Shown here piece after piece: positions 17,255 through 27,100 of a DNA stretch of 64,000 nt. The notes under the pieces are model-generated. The model was given only the letters and a program-made list of their open reading frames with translations, was not told the DNA's origin and searched no databases. The number at the start of each line of letters is the position of its first letter. Positions within the stretch are counted from its first letter, which is position 1. The position numbers and the translations under genes are program-made. Source of the stretch: Flavobacterium swingsii. GTDB taxonomy: Bacteria; Bacteroidota; Bacteroidia; Flavobacteriales; Flavobacteriaceae. The DNA is taken from assembly GCF_900111965.1 (NCBI RefSeq), contig NZ_FOJT01000004.1, positions 124,001-188,000 of the forward strand, read 5' to 3'.

Positions 17255-17641
17255 ATGTCAATATTTACCAAAATAGTAAACGGAGAAATCCCTTGTTACA
17301 AAATTGCCGAAGATGACAATTTTTTAGCATTTCTCGACGTAAATCCGAATGCAAAAGGACACACTTTGTGTATTCCGAAGCAAGAAATAAACAAGATTTT
17401 CGATATAAACGATGATTTGTATTTGGGATTGATGGCTTTCGCCAAAAAAATCGCAGTTGCCTTAGAAAAATCGGTTCCGTGCAAACGAATTGGCATGGCG
17501 GTTATAGGACTAGAAGTTCCTCACGCTCACGTGCATCTTATTCCGCTTAACGAAATGGACGAAATGCGTTTTCAGAATAAAGTAAGTCTAACACAAGAAG
17601 AATTTTTAGCTTTGGTTAAAGTAATTCAAGGAAATTTATAA
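17255..17641 (+). CDS. HIT family hydrolase (HinT-like)
   Basis: A 128-residue protein of the histidine triad family, which hydrolyses nucleotide phosphoramidates and related substrates. It starts with MSIFTKIVNGEIPCYKI, as do HinT proteins, and carries the active-site motif PHAHVHLIPL near residues 91-100. The size matches single-domain HIT proteins. It is likely co-transcribed with greA, the usual neighbour in this group. The exact substrate is not predictable. Confidence 0.92.
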   Translation: MSIFTKIVNGEIPCYKIAEDDNFLAFLDVNPNAKGHTLCIPKQEINKIFDINDDLYLGLMAFAKKIAVALEKSVPCKRIGMAVIGLEVPHAHVHLIPLNEMDEMRFQNKVSLTQEEFLALVKVIQGNL

Positions 17642-17655
17642 ATTTTATTTACATC

Positions 17656-17684
17656 AAACCATCGGTTATTACTGATGGTTTTTT
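17656..17684 (+). terminator. Terminator after the HIT gene
   Basis: AACCATC (17657-17663) pairs with GATGGTT (17674-17680), extended by wobble pairs, then T run. Confidence 0.8.
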
Positions 17685-17704
17685 AATTTAATAACCACAA
17701 TACC

Positions 17705-19606
17705 ATGAAAAAAATACTGATTTTAATACTATTCACAATGAGTTTAAACGTTGTTGCGCAAAATACAATGTCACCAGAATTATTATGGAAACTAGGACGA
17801 GTTACTGCTTTAGGAATTTCTAAAGATGGAAAAAACGTAGTTTATAAAGTTTCGACACCATCAATAGAAGAAAATAAGTCGGACTCGAAATTTTATACCA
17901 TTCCAGTAATTGGAGGAAAAGCGACAGAAGTAAAAGACACCAAAGACTTATTAATTGACAAAAACATTTCTCCTGACGGAAAATATATCGTTTACAACGA
18001 AGAAGTAAAAGTTGATAAAGTTCACGGAAAAGATTATTATCCAGAATTAGATAAATCGAACGTTCAAATATACAACGGTTTAGATTATCGTCATTGGGAT
18101 ACTTGGAACGAAGGAAAATTTAACCATGTTTTTTATAAAGAAAACAAAGAAGGTTCGGTTGGAATAGATATTCTGAAAGACGAAAATTTCGATTCACCTC
18201 AAAAACCATTTGGTGGCGACGAAGATTATATTTGGTCGCCAGACAGCAAAAGTATTTTGTATGTATGCAAAAAAGAAGCGGGAACAAAATATGCTATTTC
18301 GACCAACACGAATATTTACGAATACAATCTTGAAACCCAAAAAACCATCAATAGAACCGAAGCCAATTTAGGTTACGATACCAATCCGGTTTTTTCACCA
18401 CAAGGAAATTTAACGTATTTGCAAATGAAACGCGATGGTTATGAAGCCGATAAAAACGATATTATTGTCGATTTCAAAGGCATAAAAATGAATCTAACCG
18501 CAAATTGGGATAACTCAGTTGCTAGTTTTTCTTGGAGTAAAGACGGTAAAAAAGTATATTTCCTTGCAGCAACAGACGGAACACAACAATTATTTGAAGT
18601 TAATTTTCCAGGACTAACAAGAATTGCTGTTACGGTAACTCAACTTACTTTTGGTGATTTTGATGTGCATGATATTGTAGACATTACTGCCGATAATGCG
18701 ATTGTTACAAGAACAGATATGAATCATGCATTAGAAATTTATTCATACAATTTGAAGAAAAAAACATGGTTGCAACTCACGAAAGTAAACAATGATGCTT
18801 ACGCTAAATTAAATTTACCAAAGTATGAAAGACGTTATGTAACCACAACCGATGGCAAAAAAATGTTAGTTTGGGTTATTCTTCCACCTAATTTTGATGC
18901 AACTAAGAAATATCCAACCTTATTATATTGTCAAGGCGGGCCACAAAGTCCGTTGACACAATTTTATTCTTTCCGTTGGAATTTCTCACTTATGGCATCG
19001 CAAGGATATGTCGTAGTAGCGCCAAACAGAAGAGGAATGTATGGTCACGGACAAGCTTGGAACGAGCAAATTTCTGGCGATTGGGGCGGACAAGTCATGC
19101 AAGATTACCTATCAGCAATAGATGATGTTTCTAAAGAAAATTATGTAGACAAATCTCGTTTGGGTTGTGTTGGTGCTAGTTATGGCGGATATTCGGTATT
19201 TTATTTAGCAGGAATTCACAACAACAGGTTTAAAAGTTTTATTGCCCACGATGGTGTTTTCAATACCCAAAGTATGTTTGGTACAACGGAAGAAGTTTTC
19301 TTTAACAACTGGGATTTTGGTGGTGCTTATTGGGAAAAAGACAATAAAATTGCACAACAAACCTATACTAAATTCAATCCTATAAATTATGTAGAAAAAT
19401 GGAATACACCAATTCTAATTATACAAGGCGGAAATGATTTTAGAGTACCGATCGGGCAAGGGCAAGAAGCATTTCAGGCAGCACAATTGCTAGGAATAAA
19501 AAGCAGATTTTTGTATTTCCCAGAAGAAAATCATTGGGTTTTGAAGCCACAAAATGCACAGGTTTGGCAAAAAGAATTTTACAAATGGTTGAAAGAAACG
19601 TTGTAA
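17705..19606 (+). CDS. Secreted S9 family peptidase (prolyl oligopeptidase fold)
   Basis: This 633-residue protein has a signal peptide (residues 1-19, ending VVAQ), an N-terminal beta-propeller with WD40-like repeats (about 35-370) and a C-terminal alpha/beta-hydrolase domain. The catalytic triad is visible: Ser492 in GASYGGY, Asp578 in GGNDFRVP and His610 in ENHWV. Family members remove peptides or acyl-amino acids from short peptides in the periplasm. The layout is closer to acylaminoacyl-peptidase-type than to the DPP IV homologue at 58123. It is a single-gene unit with a terminator. Confidence 0.9.
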   Translation: MKKILILILFTMSLNVVAQNTMSPELLWKLGRVTALGISKDGKNVVYKVSTPSIEENKSDSKFYTIPVIGGKATEVKDTKDLLIDKNISPDGKYIVYNEEVKVDKVHGKDYYPELDKSNVQIYNGLDYRHWDTWNEGKFNHVFYKENKEGSVGIDILKDENFDSPQKPFGGDEDYIWSPDSKSILYVCKKEAGTKYAISTNTNIYEYNLETQKTINRTEANLGYDTNPVFSPQGNLTYLQMKRDGYEADKNDIIVDFKGIKMNLTANWDNSVASFSWSKDGKKVYFLAATDGTQQLFEVNFPGLTRIAVTVTQLTFGDFDVHDIVDITADNAIVTRTDMNHALEIYSYNLKKKTWLQLTKVNNDAYAKLNLPKYERRYVTTTDGKKMLVWVILPPNFDATKKYPTLLYCQGGPQSPLTQFYSFRWNFSLMASQGYVVVAPNRRGMYGHGQAWNEQISGDWGGQVMQDYLSAIDDVSKENYVDKSRLGCVGASYGGYSVFYLAGIHNNRFKSFIAHDGVFNTQSMFGTTEEVFFNNWDFGGAYWEKDNKIAQQTYTKFNPINYVEKWNTPILIIQGGNDFRVPIGQGQEAFQAAQLLGIKSRFLYFPEENHWVLKPQNAQVWQKEFYKWLKETL

Positions 19607-19610
19607 TATC

Positions 19611-19642
19611 AAAAACCTTCAATTAAAGTTGAAGGTTTTTTT
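19611..19642 (+). terminator. Terminator after the S9 peptidase gene
   Basis: AAAAACCTTCAA (19611-19622) pairs with TTGAAGGTTTTT (19629-19640) around a 6-base loop. Confidence 0.85.
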
Positions 19643-19732
19643 ATTTCTTAATTAAAACCTAAATTGTTGTTAAATTAAAAAATAAGAAAGAACATTTTTT
19701 AATTTTACCAATCTTTAAAAAACAATAAAACT

Positions 19733-20920
19733 ATGAATACAATTAAATCAATAGTTATAGCGACTTCATTAATAGTTAGTGCTTCAAGTTTTGCACAAGA
19801 CAATTTAGTGAATTCATTAAAAATTAATGCAAGCGAAAAAAGCAAAGAAGCATTCAAATTTACTGATGTAATTAATCTAGAAAATACTTCTGTAAAAACA
19901 CAAGGTTCATCAGGAACTTGTTGGAGTTATTCAGCAAACTCATTTTTAGAGTCAGAAATGATTCGAATGGGGAAGAAACCGGTAGAATTATCTCAAATTT
20001 TCTCAGCGCGTAATGCGTATGTAGAAAAAGGAAGAAATTATGTTCGTATGCATGGCGCTGTTACACTTGGTGATGGTGGTGCATTTCATGATGTGATGAA
20101 TATGTATCGTAAGTACGGTGCGGTTCCACAATCGGTTTATACAGGTTTAAATTACGGAACCGAAAAAAATAAATTTGGCGAAATGGCAGCTTTAGGCGAA
20201 GCTTTACTTGCTGCGGTTGTAAAAAATCCTAACGGAGAGTTGACGCCAAACTGGGAAAAAGCGTATGCAGCAGTTATCGATTCTTATCTAGGAACTGTGC
20301 CAAAAACTTTCGATTATAACGGAAAAAAATACACACCTGAAACTTTTGCAAAAGAAGTTGTAGGTATAAATGCTGATGATTATATCGAAATTTCTTCTTT
20401 ACAAGAATATCCTTATTATTCGAAATTTGTATTGATGGTTCCAGACAACTGGTCATTTGATCAAGTATATAATGTTCAGATTAATGAATTGACAGATATT
20501 ACAGATAATGCTTTAAAAAATGGTTATACCGTTGCTTGGGCTGGCGATGTTAGCGAAAAAACATTCAGCTGGAAAAATGGTGTTGCTTTTGTTTCTGAAA
20601 AGAAAGTTGAAGATATGACTGCCGAAGAAAAAGCGGATTTGTTTAATGGTCCAAAGAAAGAACCTGTTGTTACCGAAGAAATGCGTCAAAAAGGTTTTGA
20701 TAATTACAACACAACTGACGACCATGGTATGCATATTGTGGGTTTAACAAAAGATCAAACAGGTAAAGAATATTATATTGTTAAGAATTCTTGGGGAACT
20801 ACAAACGATTACAAAGGATATTTGTATATGAGTAAAGAGTTTGTAAAATACAAAACTACGGCTCTTATGGTTCACAAAAAATCGATTTCTGCAGATATGG
20901 CTAAGAAGTTGAAAGTATAA
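19733..20920 (+). CDS. Secreted C1 family cysteine peptidase (aminopeptidase C/bleomycin hydrolase type)
   Basis: A 395-residue papain-fold peptidase with a signal peptide (residues 1-22, ending SSFAQ). The catalytic residues are visible: Cys63 in SSGTCWSYS, His334 in GMHIVGL and Asn352 in KNSWG. The large insert between them and the C-terminal KEFVKYKTTALMVHK resemble the bleomycin hydrolase/PepC family. These enzymes act mostly as aminopeptidases. A signal peptide is unusual for cytosolic PepC but common for the Bacteroidota homologues. It stands alone between terminators. Confidence 0.88.
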   Translation: MNTIKSIVIATSLIVSASSFAQDNLVNSLKINASEKSKEAFKFTDVINLENTSVKTQGSSGTCWSYSANSFLESEMIRMGKKPVELSQIFSARNAYVEKGRNYVRMHGAVTLGDGGAFHDVMNMYRKYGAVPQSVYTGLNYGTEKNKFGEMAALGEALLAAVVKNPNGELTPNWEKAYAAVIDSYLGTVPKTFDYNGKKYTPETFAKEVVGINADDYIEISSLQEYPYYSKFVLMVPDNWSFDQVYNVQINELTDITDNALKNGYTVAWAGDVSEKTFSWKNGVAFVSEKKVEDMTAEEKADLFNGPKKEPVVTEEMRQKGFDNYNTTDDHGMHIVGLTKDQTGKEYYIVKNSWGTTNDYKGYLYMSKEFVKYKTTALMVHKKSISADMAKKLKV

Positions 20921-20940
20921 TTTTAATAGAATTATTTATA

Positions 20941-20978
20941 AAAAAAGGGAGTGTTCAAATTTGAACACTCCCTTTTTT
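20941..20978. terminator. Perfect 19-bp palindromic terminator
   Basis: AAAAAAGGGAGTGTTCAAA pairs with its exact complement at 20960-20978 with no spare loop bases. The A6 and T6 ends make it bidirectional. Confidence 0.9.
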
Positions 20979-21058
20979 TATTGACAGAAAGCAGAATCAA
21001 AATCATGTGGTTTTAACATCTTTTGTGCTTTGATTTTAATTGAATAAAACAGGTAGTT

Positions 21059-21127
21059 TGTCATTCTGACGAAGGAAGAATCTCATCAATACTATCATTA
21101 TGAGATTCTTCCTTCGTCAGAATGACA
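21059..21127. repeat. REP-like long inverted repeat
   Basis: Arms of 27 bases (21059-21085 and 21101-21127) are perfectly complementary around a 15-base loop. They begin TGTCATTCTGACGAAGGAAG. The sequence belongs, as far as I recall, to a dispersed GTCATTCTGA...GAAGAATCT family. There is no T run. The rest of the 337-base gap 20921-21257 holds only this element and the terminators on each side. Confidence 0.8.
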
Positions 21128-21207
21128 ATATTATTCATAAATATTCTGGTGTTTTTAAAGTTTAAATGGTATAAGATAAATTATTTTATTTGTGAAGAGC
21201 TCAAAAA

Positions 21208-21237
21208 AAAGTCCCGAATTTCTTCGAGACTTTCCTT
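21208..21237. terminator. Terminator of the adhesin operon (minus strand side)
   Basis: AAAGTCCCGAA (21208-21218) pairs with TTCGAGACTTT (21223-21233) with one mismatch; A8 lies to its left, which is a T run on the minus strand. Confidence 0.7.
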
Positions 21238-21257
21238 TTTAGTATTTAGTAAAATGA

Positions 21258-23132
21258 TTATTTTTTAATAATCATAAACTCAGAACGTCTATTTTTTTGG
21301 TGTTCTTCTTCAGTACATTTATCACATGCTACTTTTGGTTCAGATTCTCCAAAACCTTCTCCCGAAATTCTTGCTGCTGCAATTCCTTTCGAAATTACAT
21401 ATTGCACAGTCGATTTTGCTCTACGTTGAGACAAAATCATATTGTATTTGTCATCACCGCGTGAATCTGTGTGCGATTTAGCAAAGATTACCATTTCTGG
21501 ATACTGATTCATCACTGCGACTAATTTATCTAATTCAGTTGCACCATCTCGTGTAATATTACTTCTGTTAAACTCGAAGTTAATCTCGTTTAGTATAACT
21601 TCAGTTTCGGTAACAATAGCTTCAATAGGACTTAAATCTGTGTTTAAAGCAACTTCTCCTCCTTTAGATTTATCCATAGGGAAAACATCGCTTGTGTAAC
21701 CAGATTTATCTACATTAAGAAAATAGGCTTTGTCACATTCTAGGCGAAAATTAGCATTTCCCATATCGTCTGAAACGGCATTTCCAACAACATTTTTATT
21801 TTCATCCACAACAGTGATGTTTGTATTTGCTAAAACCAAACCTGTTTTTTTGTCATGAACTGTAGCGATTAGATTTACATTACAAACGGGTATTGCAAGA
21901 TAAATATCATCATCTCCTTGTCCGCCATCTCTATTACTAGATAAAAATGCGGTTTTTTGTTCTTGATTGAATGTAAATCCGAAATCATCTTTTTCGCTAT
22001 TTACAGGTTTTCCAAGATTTATTGCTTCGTTATTTTTAGTTGTATCGAAAGCAAAAACGTCAAGTCCACCTAATCCTTTTTTTCCGTTAGATGCAAAATA
22101 TAAGGTGTTATTATCTGCTATAAATGCTGACATTTCATTTCCTTCGGTATTTACTTTGTCGCCTAAATTTTCTGGTTTACCAAAACTTCCGTCTCCGTTT
22201 ACAGCTACTTTCCAAACATCGGTTTTTCCTAATGTTCCTGGCATATCGGAAGTAAAATATAACGTTTTTCCGTCTTTACTTAACGAAGGACTACTCGTGT
22301 TGTATTCTTTCGAATTAAATGAAACAGCAGAAATGTTTGTCCATTTTTCGTTTTCTTTAGTCGCTTTGAAAATGTTCATTTTACCCATTTTCGTTTTTTT
22401 ATCTTGAGACTTAACGAATTTTTTATCGAAAAAACTCTCACGAGAAAAATACATAGTATTTCCATCGGTACTTATAGTAACAGGGCCTTCATGATATGCA
22501 GTATTCAAATCATCAACCAAAACAGATTTACTATTTACTTTTCCGTCTTTGAAATCGGTTTTGTAAACATCTAAAAATGGTTGATCATTCCACTCGTAAG
22601 TTTTTCGAGCTGTATTTCTTGCGCTAACAAAATAAATCACATTATCTTTTAGGTAAGGACCAAAATCTGAATACTTAGAATTAAATTCTAATGAATGTAC
22701 ATCAAACATTTTTGTCTTTCCTAATAGTTTAGCCAGATAATTGCCATCTTCATTTATGCTTTGTGCTCTCTTATCATTAGGAGCTAAGCTTGCAAATTTG
22801 TTCATTTGCTCTGCCGCTTCATTATATTTTGTATTGGCTTTTAGCATTTGAGCATAACGGAAATAGGTTTCGGCATCTTGCTGTTTTGTTACAGCTTGTG
22901 CATACCATTTTTCGGCTTCGATGGAATTAAAAACATTGTAATAACAATCACCTAATTGTTTGAAAACATAAGTATCTGCTTTGCCTTTATCTGTTAACTT
23001 TAAATATTCTTTAACGGCATCTACATAGTCATAGTTGCTATAAAGTTTGTCTGCTATTTTTGTGTCTTTATTTTGTGCTTTACCAGTCGTTAAGACTAGA
23101 ATAAAACTTAAAGCTATATATATTTTTTTCAT
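21258..23132 (-). CDS. OmpA-family protein with TPR and WD40-like repeats (PorE-like)
   Basis: A 624-residue envelope protein with a signal peptide (residues 1-19), tetratricopeptide-like helices (about 25-140), a region of PD40/WD40-like repeats (about 140-400) with SPSLSKDGKTLYFTSD, a carboxypeptidase-regulatory-like segment (about 410-480) and a C-terminal OmpA peptidoglycan-binding domain (about 510-624) with HTDSRGDD and LSQRRA. This is the architecture of PorE-like proteins that tie T9SS components to peptidoglycan. It is the last gene of the operon adhesin-SprF-OmpA. Its specific partner is inferred from that position. Confidence 0.88.
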   Translation of the reverse strand: MKKIYIALSFILVLTTGKAQNKDTKIADKLYSNYDYVDAVKEYLKLTDKGKADTYVFKQLGDCYYNVFNSIEAEKWYAQAVTKQQDAETYFRYAQMLKANTKYNEAAEQMNKFASLAPNDKRAQSINEDGNYLAKLLGKTKMFDVHSLEFNSKYSDFGPYLKDNVIYFVSARNTARKTYEWNDQPFLDVYKTDFKDGKVNSKSVLVDDLNTAYHEGPVTISTDGNTMYFSRESFFDKKFVKSQDKKTKMGKMNIFKATKENEKWTNISAVSFNSKEYNTSSPSLSKDGKTLYFTSDMPGTLGKTDVWKVAVNGDGSFGKPENLGDKVNTEGNEMSAFIADNNTLYFASNGKKGLGGLDVFAFDTTKNNEAINLGKPVNSEKDDFGFTFNQEQKTAFLSSNRDGGQGDDDIYLAIPVCNVNLIATVHDKKTGLVLANTNITVVDENKNVVGNAVSDDMGNANFRLECDKAYFLNVDKSGYTSDVFPMDKSKGGEVALNTDLSPIEAIVTETEVILNEINFEFNRSNITRDGATELDKLVAVMNQYPEMVIFAKSHTDSRGDDKYNMILSQRRAKSTVQYVISKGIAAARISGEGFGESEPKVACDKCTEEEHQKNRRSEFMIIKK

Positions 23133-23149
23133 TTTTTCTTTCGATTATA

Positions 23150-24064
23150 TTAGAAATAACGTGGCGATGTTGATACTTTCTTAGGGAAATTTAAATCAAA
23201 CAACAAAATTGCTTCGTATGATGATGGCGTAGCAACTTTCAAATCCGAAACAATATGGTCGTAAGCAATACCTGCGCGAATACCATCTGTGATTTTACAA
23301 TTTACCATGGCTCCAAAGGAATCTTGTAGTCTATAAGTTGCACCGATTTCAAATTTGTCATAAAACATAAAATTTGTTGATACATCTAGTGAAGTTGGTG
23401 CGTTTATAGCCGATTTTACCATAAAAAATGGTTTAAACTTTACCGTTGGATTCAAATCGAAAACATAACCTCCTGTTAAAAAATAATGCTGAATCTCCGA
23501 GCCGTATTGTCTTCCATCATAATCTAGATGTACAGATTTTAACATATTAGGAACTGAAAAAGCCAAATAATATTTGTTTGTATAATAAAATAATCCTGCG
23601 CCAATATTTAGATTAGATGTTGATGTGTTTGCGGCAAAAGAACCATCAGTTGGCACTGGCAAAGTACTACGAAAGCTATTATCTACTTTTAACATCGAAA
23701 CTCCAGCTTTCATCCCCATTGCTAATTTGTGTTCTCCACCCAAATTTAACGTATATGAGAAATCTCCATAAATGTTGGTTTCATCAACAGGTCCAATCCT
23801 GTCAGAAATTATAGAAAGTCCAGCTCCTACATTTTTACCCACTGGTGAATGTCCTGTAGCGGTAAACGTGGTTGGTGAATCTTCTATTTCAACCCATTGT
23901 TTTCTAAATAGCAATCCTAACGACAAGTTCTCTTTAGATCCTGCATAAGCCGGATTTATAACATTCATATTATACATGTATTGTGTATAATGTGGGTCTT
24001 GTTGGGCTTGAGCATCAAAAAAAGCTACTAAAGCAAGAATTGACGTGAAAAATAATTTTTTCAT
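23150..24064 (-). CDS. PorP/SprF family T9SS membrane protein
   Basis: A 304-residue outer-membrane beta-barrel with a signal peptide (residues 1-20). The N-terminal PHYTQYMYNMNVINPAYAG motif is diagnostic for PorP/SprF. In flavobacteria, SprF-like proteins work with type-B cargo proteins of the type IX system; the gene next to this one encodes such a cargo, which is the usual pairing. The stop is followed by the OmpA gene after 17 bases. A hairpin between it and the adhesin gene may lower its expression. Confidence 0.93.
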   Translation of the reverse strand: MKKLFFTSILALVAFFDAQAQQDPHYTQYMYNMNVINPAYAGSKENLSLGLLFRKQWVEIEDSPTTFTATGHSPVGKNVGAGLSIISDRIGPVDETNIYGDFSYTLNLGGEHKLAMGMKAGVSMLKVDNSFRSTLPVPTDGSFAANTSTSNLNIGAGLFYYTNKYYLAFSVPNMLKSVHLDYDGRQYGSEIQHYFLTGGYVFDLNPTVKFKPFFMVKSAINAPTSLDVSTNFMFYDKFEIGATYRLQDSFGAMVNCKITDGIRAGIAYDHIVSDLKVATPSSYEAILLFDLNFPKKVSTSPRYF

Positions 24065-24088
24065 TTTAGTCTGTTTTTTATTTTAATA

Positions 24089-24120
24089 AACGGTAGACTG
24101 CTTTTAAGTAGTCTACCGTT
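24089..24120 (-). terminator. Hairpin between adhesin and sprF-like genes (possible attenuator)
   Basis: AACGGTAGACT (24089-24099) pairs with AGTCTACCGTT (24110-24120), and the inner bases extend the stem. On the minus strand it follows the adhesin stop and is followed by AT-rich, not purely T-rich, sequence. Confidence 0.65.
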
Positions 24121-24130
24121 ATCTTTTTTA

Positions 24131-27100
24131 TTATTTATTAATGTAAATCCAACCTGTTTTAGTTTCGCCATTATTTTGCTCTATTACATAGTAATAAGTT
24201 CCATCTGGTAATTGCTGACCTTTGTCTGATTGTCCGCTCCATTGGTTTGTGTAATTAGCAAAACTGTAAACTTTGGCTCCGTATCTATTAAATATTTCCA
24301 ATTGTTTTACGTTTAATCCTCTCAAATCGAAAGTGTCGTTATCGCCATCTCCATTTGGTGAAATACCTTTTTGTATTGTACATACTGAAGTTATAACATC
24401 AAATACTTGAGTACCTGTACAACCGTCAGGTATTGTAGTGATTGTTACCGTAAATGTTGTTGGAATAGTTGTTGACGGATTGTTTCTAACATATTCAGAA
24501 ACATTAAATGTATCAGAATTTGTACCAACTACAGTACCTGATGCGTTTTCCCAAATATATGTAACATTACCACTTCCTGGTGTATATGATCCACTTATAG
24601 GAGATGCTGTCAAGATATAATTTTGTCCTGCACATTCTCCATTTGTTCCAATAGGAATATTTATAGGGTCTGGAGAAACAGTTATTTGTTGTGTCGATAT
24701 ACAACCTAAATTATTAACAGCTACTGAATAAGTACCATAATTTGTAACATTTATAGTGCTTGTTGTAAGCGAAGTATCTACAATTGAGTTATAACTCCAT
24801 GTATAAGTTATCGCTGGATCAGTTATTGAAAAGTTATTAGGAACTACTGATAATGCTGCAGTCTCATTAACACATTTAACAATATTTGTTCCAGATAATG
24901 TAAAGTTCGGAACTGCATTAACTGTAAATGCTAATGATAAAGGTATAACATTAGTACAGCCATTAAGCGTTATTGTTACAGCATATGTTCCTGTTACAGT
25001 TACCGGAACAGTGTTAGTCGTTCCTGCAATAGGGTTTCCTCCTAATGTCCAAGAATATGTTGCTCCAGTAGTGTAATTTGTTGGTGTTACAATTATAGTT
25101 GCTGTGCCATCACTACAAATTGTATCATCTGCATCAGATGAAGCTATTGTTGCTGTAGGATTTACATTAATTGTAATACTTGCTGTTTCAAATACATTTG
25201 GACATCCATTTGCAGCTGCAATTGTATTTGTTACAATATAGGTACCTGAAGTACTTGCCGCTAAATCTACCTCACCAGTAACTCCATTTATAACAAGACC
25301 TGTAGTAGAAGTAAAAGCTCCTGCAACACCACCACCTGTAAAAGTTGGAGATGCAGTTCCTGCATTTTGGCAATACGGAGAACCAGCATAGCTAAATGTT
25401 GCAATTGGTAGTGTTGTAATTGTAATTGTATTTGAAGAAATAACATCTGCACAACCTCCAGAAGCAAGAATTGTATTTGTAACCGTATAAGTTCCTGGTG
25501 TACTTGTTGCTAAATCTACAACTCCAGTCGTAGAATTAATCACTAAACCTGTTGTTGAAGTAAAAGCTCCTGCAACACCACCACCTGTAAAAGTTGGAGA
25601 TGCAGTTCCTCCATTTTGACAATATGGTAACAAACCATAATTGAAGGTTGCAATTGGTAATCTTGTAATAGTTACTGGTGTTGTAGTCAAAAATGTTGGA
25701 CAACCAGCAACTGTTGCAATAGCATAGTTTACGATATAATTGCCAGGTGTACTAGTACTTGGGTTAATCGCTCCTGTTGTAGTATTAATAGTTAAACCTG
25801 CAGGGACAGCATAATAATTACCGCCGACTGTACCTGTTTGTGTTACTGTTTTTATAACAGTATCATTACTACAATATGCTGGTGCACTATAAGAAATAGT
25901 AGCATTTGCAGGCGCAGTTATCTTAATAAGCCATGTTGATGTTGATGTTGTACAGTTACCTGCTCCCAAAATCGTATTAGTAACAGTATAAGAACCTAAA
26001 GTACTTGCTCCAATATTTATTTCTCCAGTTACAGGATTAATTACTAAACCTGGCGTAGAGCTAAATGTTCCCGCTGTACCACCTGATTGAAGTGTTGGAG
26101 AAATATTTGCCCCATCCTGACAGAAAAATGATCCAGGATAACTAAAGTTAGTATAAGGACAGCAAAATGTCGGAATAGGTCCTGTTGTTTGAGTAATTCT
26201 TACAAAACCTTTATCTTGAGAAAAGTTTGTAATCATAAGAACATATACTTGTCCTGCTATAGCGCCATTTACGGTAAATGTTTCTGTAACCGCACCAGAA
26301 AAACTACAAAAATTTCCTGTAGGAGCCGCATTAGCTGTACTTATTGAAGAACATGCTATTGATGTACTAGCGTAAGGTCCCCAAGCTACAAAATCGACAT
26401 CTAAACCTGCTCCCGTAAATGTATTATTTCTACTTTGTTCTAGGAAAAACGTATAATTACCATTTGTAGGTATTGTTAAGTAATAAAATGTTGGTGCTGG
26501 TGCACTTCCTAAACACCCTACAGTAGTACTAGTTGTAGAGTATGGGCTAACTGGGTTAGGTAATGTAGGAACTCCCACATTATTTGGTATTATAACTGGG
26601 GTTATAGCACACAATGGCAAGGCAGTAGGACACGTAATTTGCGTTGTTCCTATACATAAATCAAATTGTATTGTCGAAGCAGTTGTACTAGTAGAATATA
26701 CTCTTACATAATACGTTTGTCCAATTATCAATCCGTTTGTATTGTTTGATTCTGTAGCTGTTACACATCCTCCAAATTGTGTCAGGGCACCACAACTACC
26801 AGTGTATAAAGCATATTGTAATCCTGTAGGATTTGTGGCATAATTTAGTCCTAATAATGAGACGTGGTGTGTGGTTGCTGTAGCGGTAAAATGATACCAA
26901 ACATCATCATTATCTGCTGTTGCTCCACAAGAATTGGCTTCAGGTGATGCAGTCGCAGCATTAACAGTTCCTGGTACCGTTTGTAAACAATTTGTATTTT
27001 GATTTACCGGTGCCAGTATAGACCCTATACATTCATCATTTATAAGTAATGTAGTAAAGCTTCTAGGTCCTCCCCAAAGACTAACCTCAGTAGGAGAACA

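Noticed and set aside
25290-25630. Possible CRISPR-like direct repeats
   Set aside because: Only two long units, in frame with the adhesin protein repeats, without short regular spacers.
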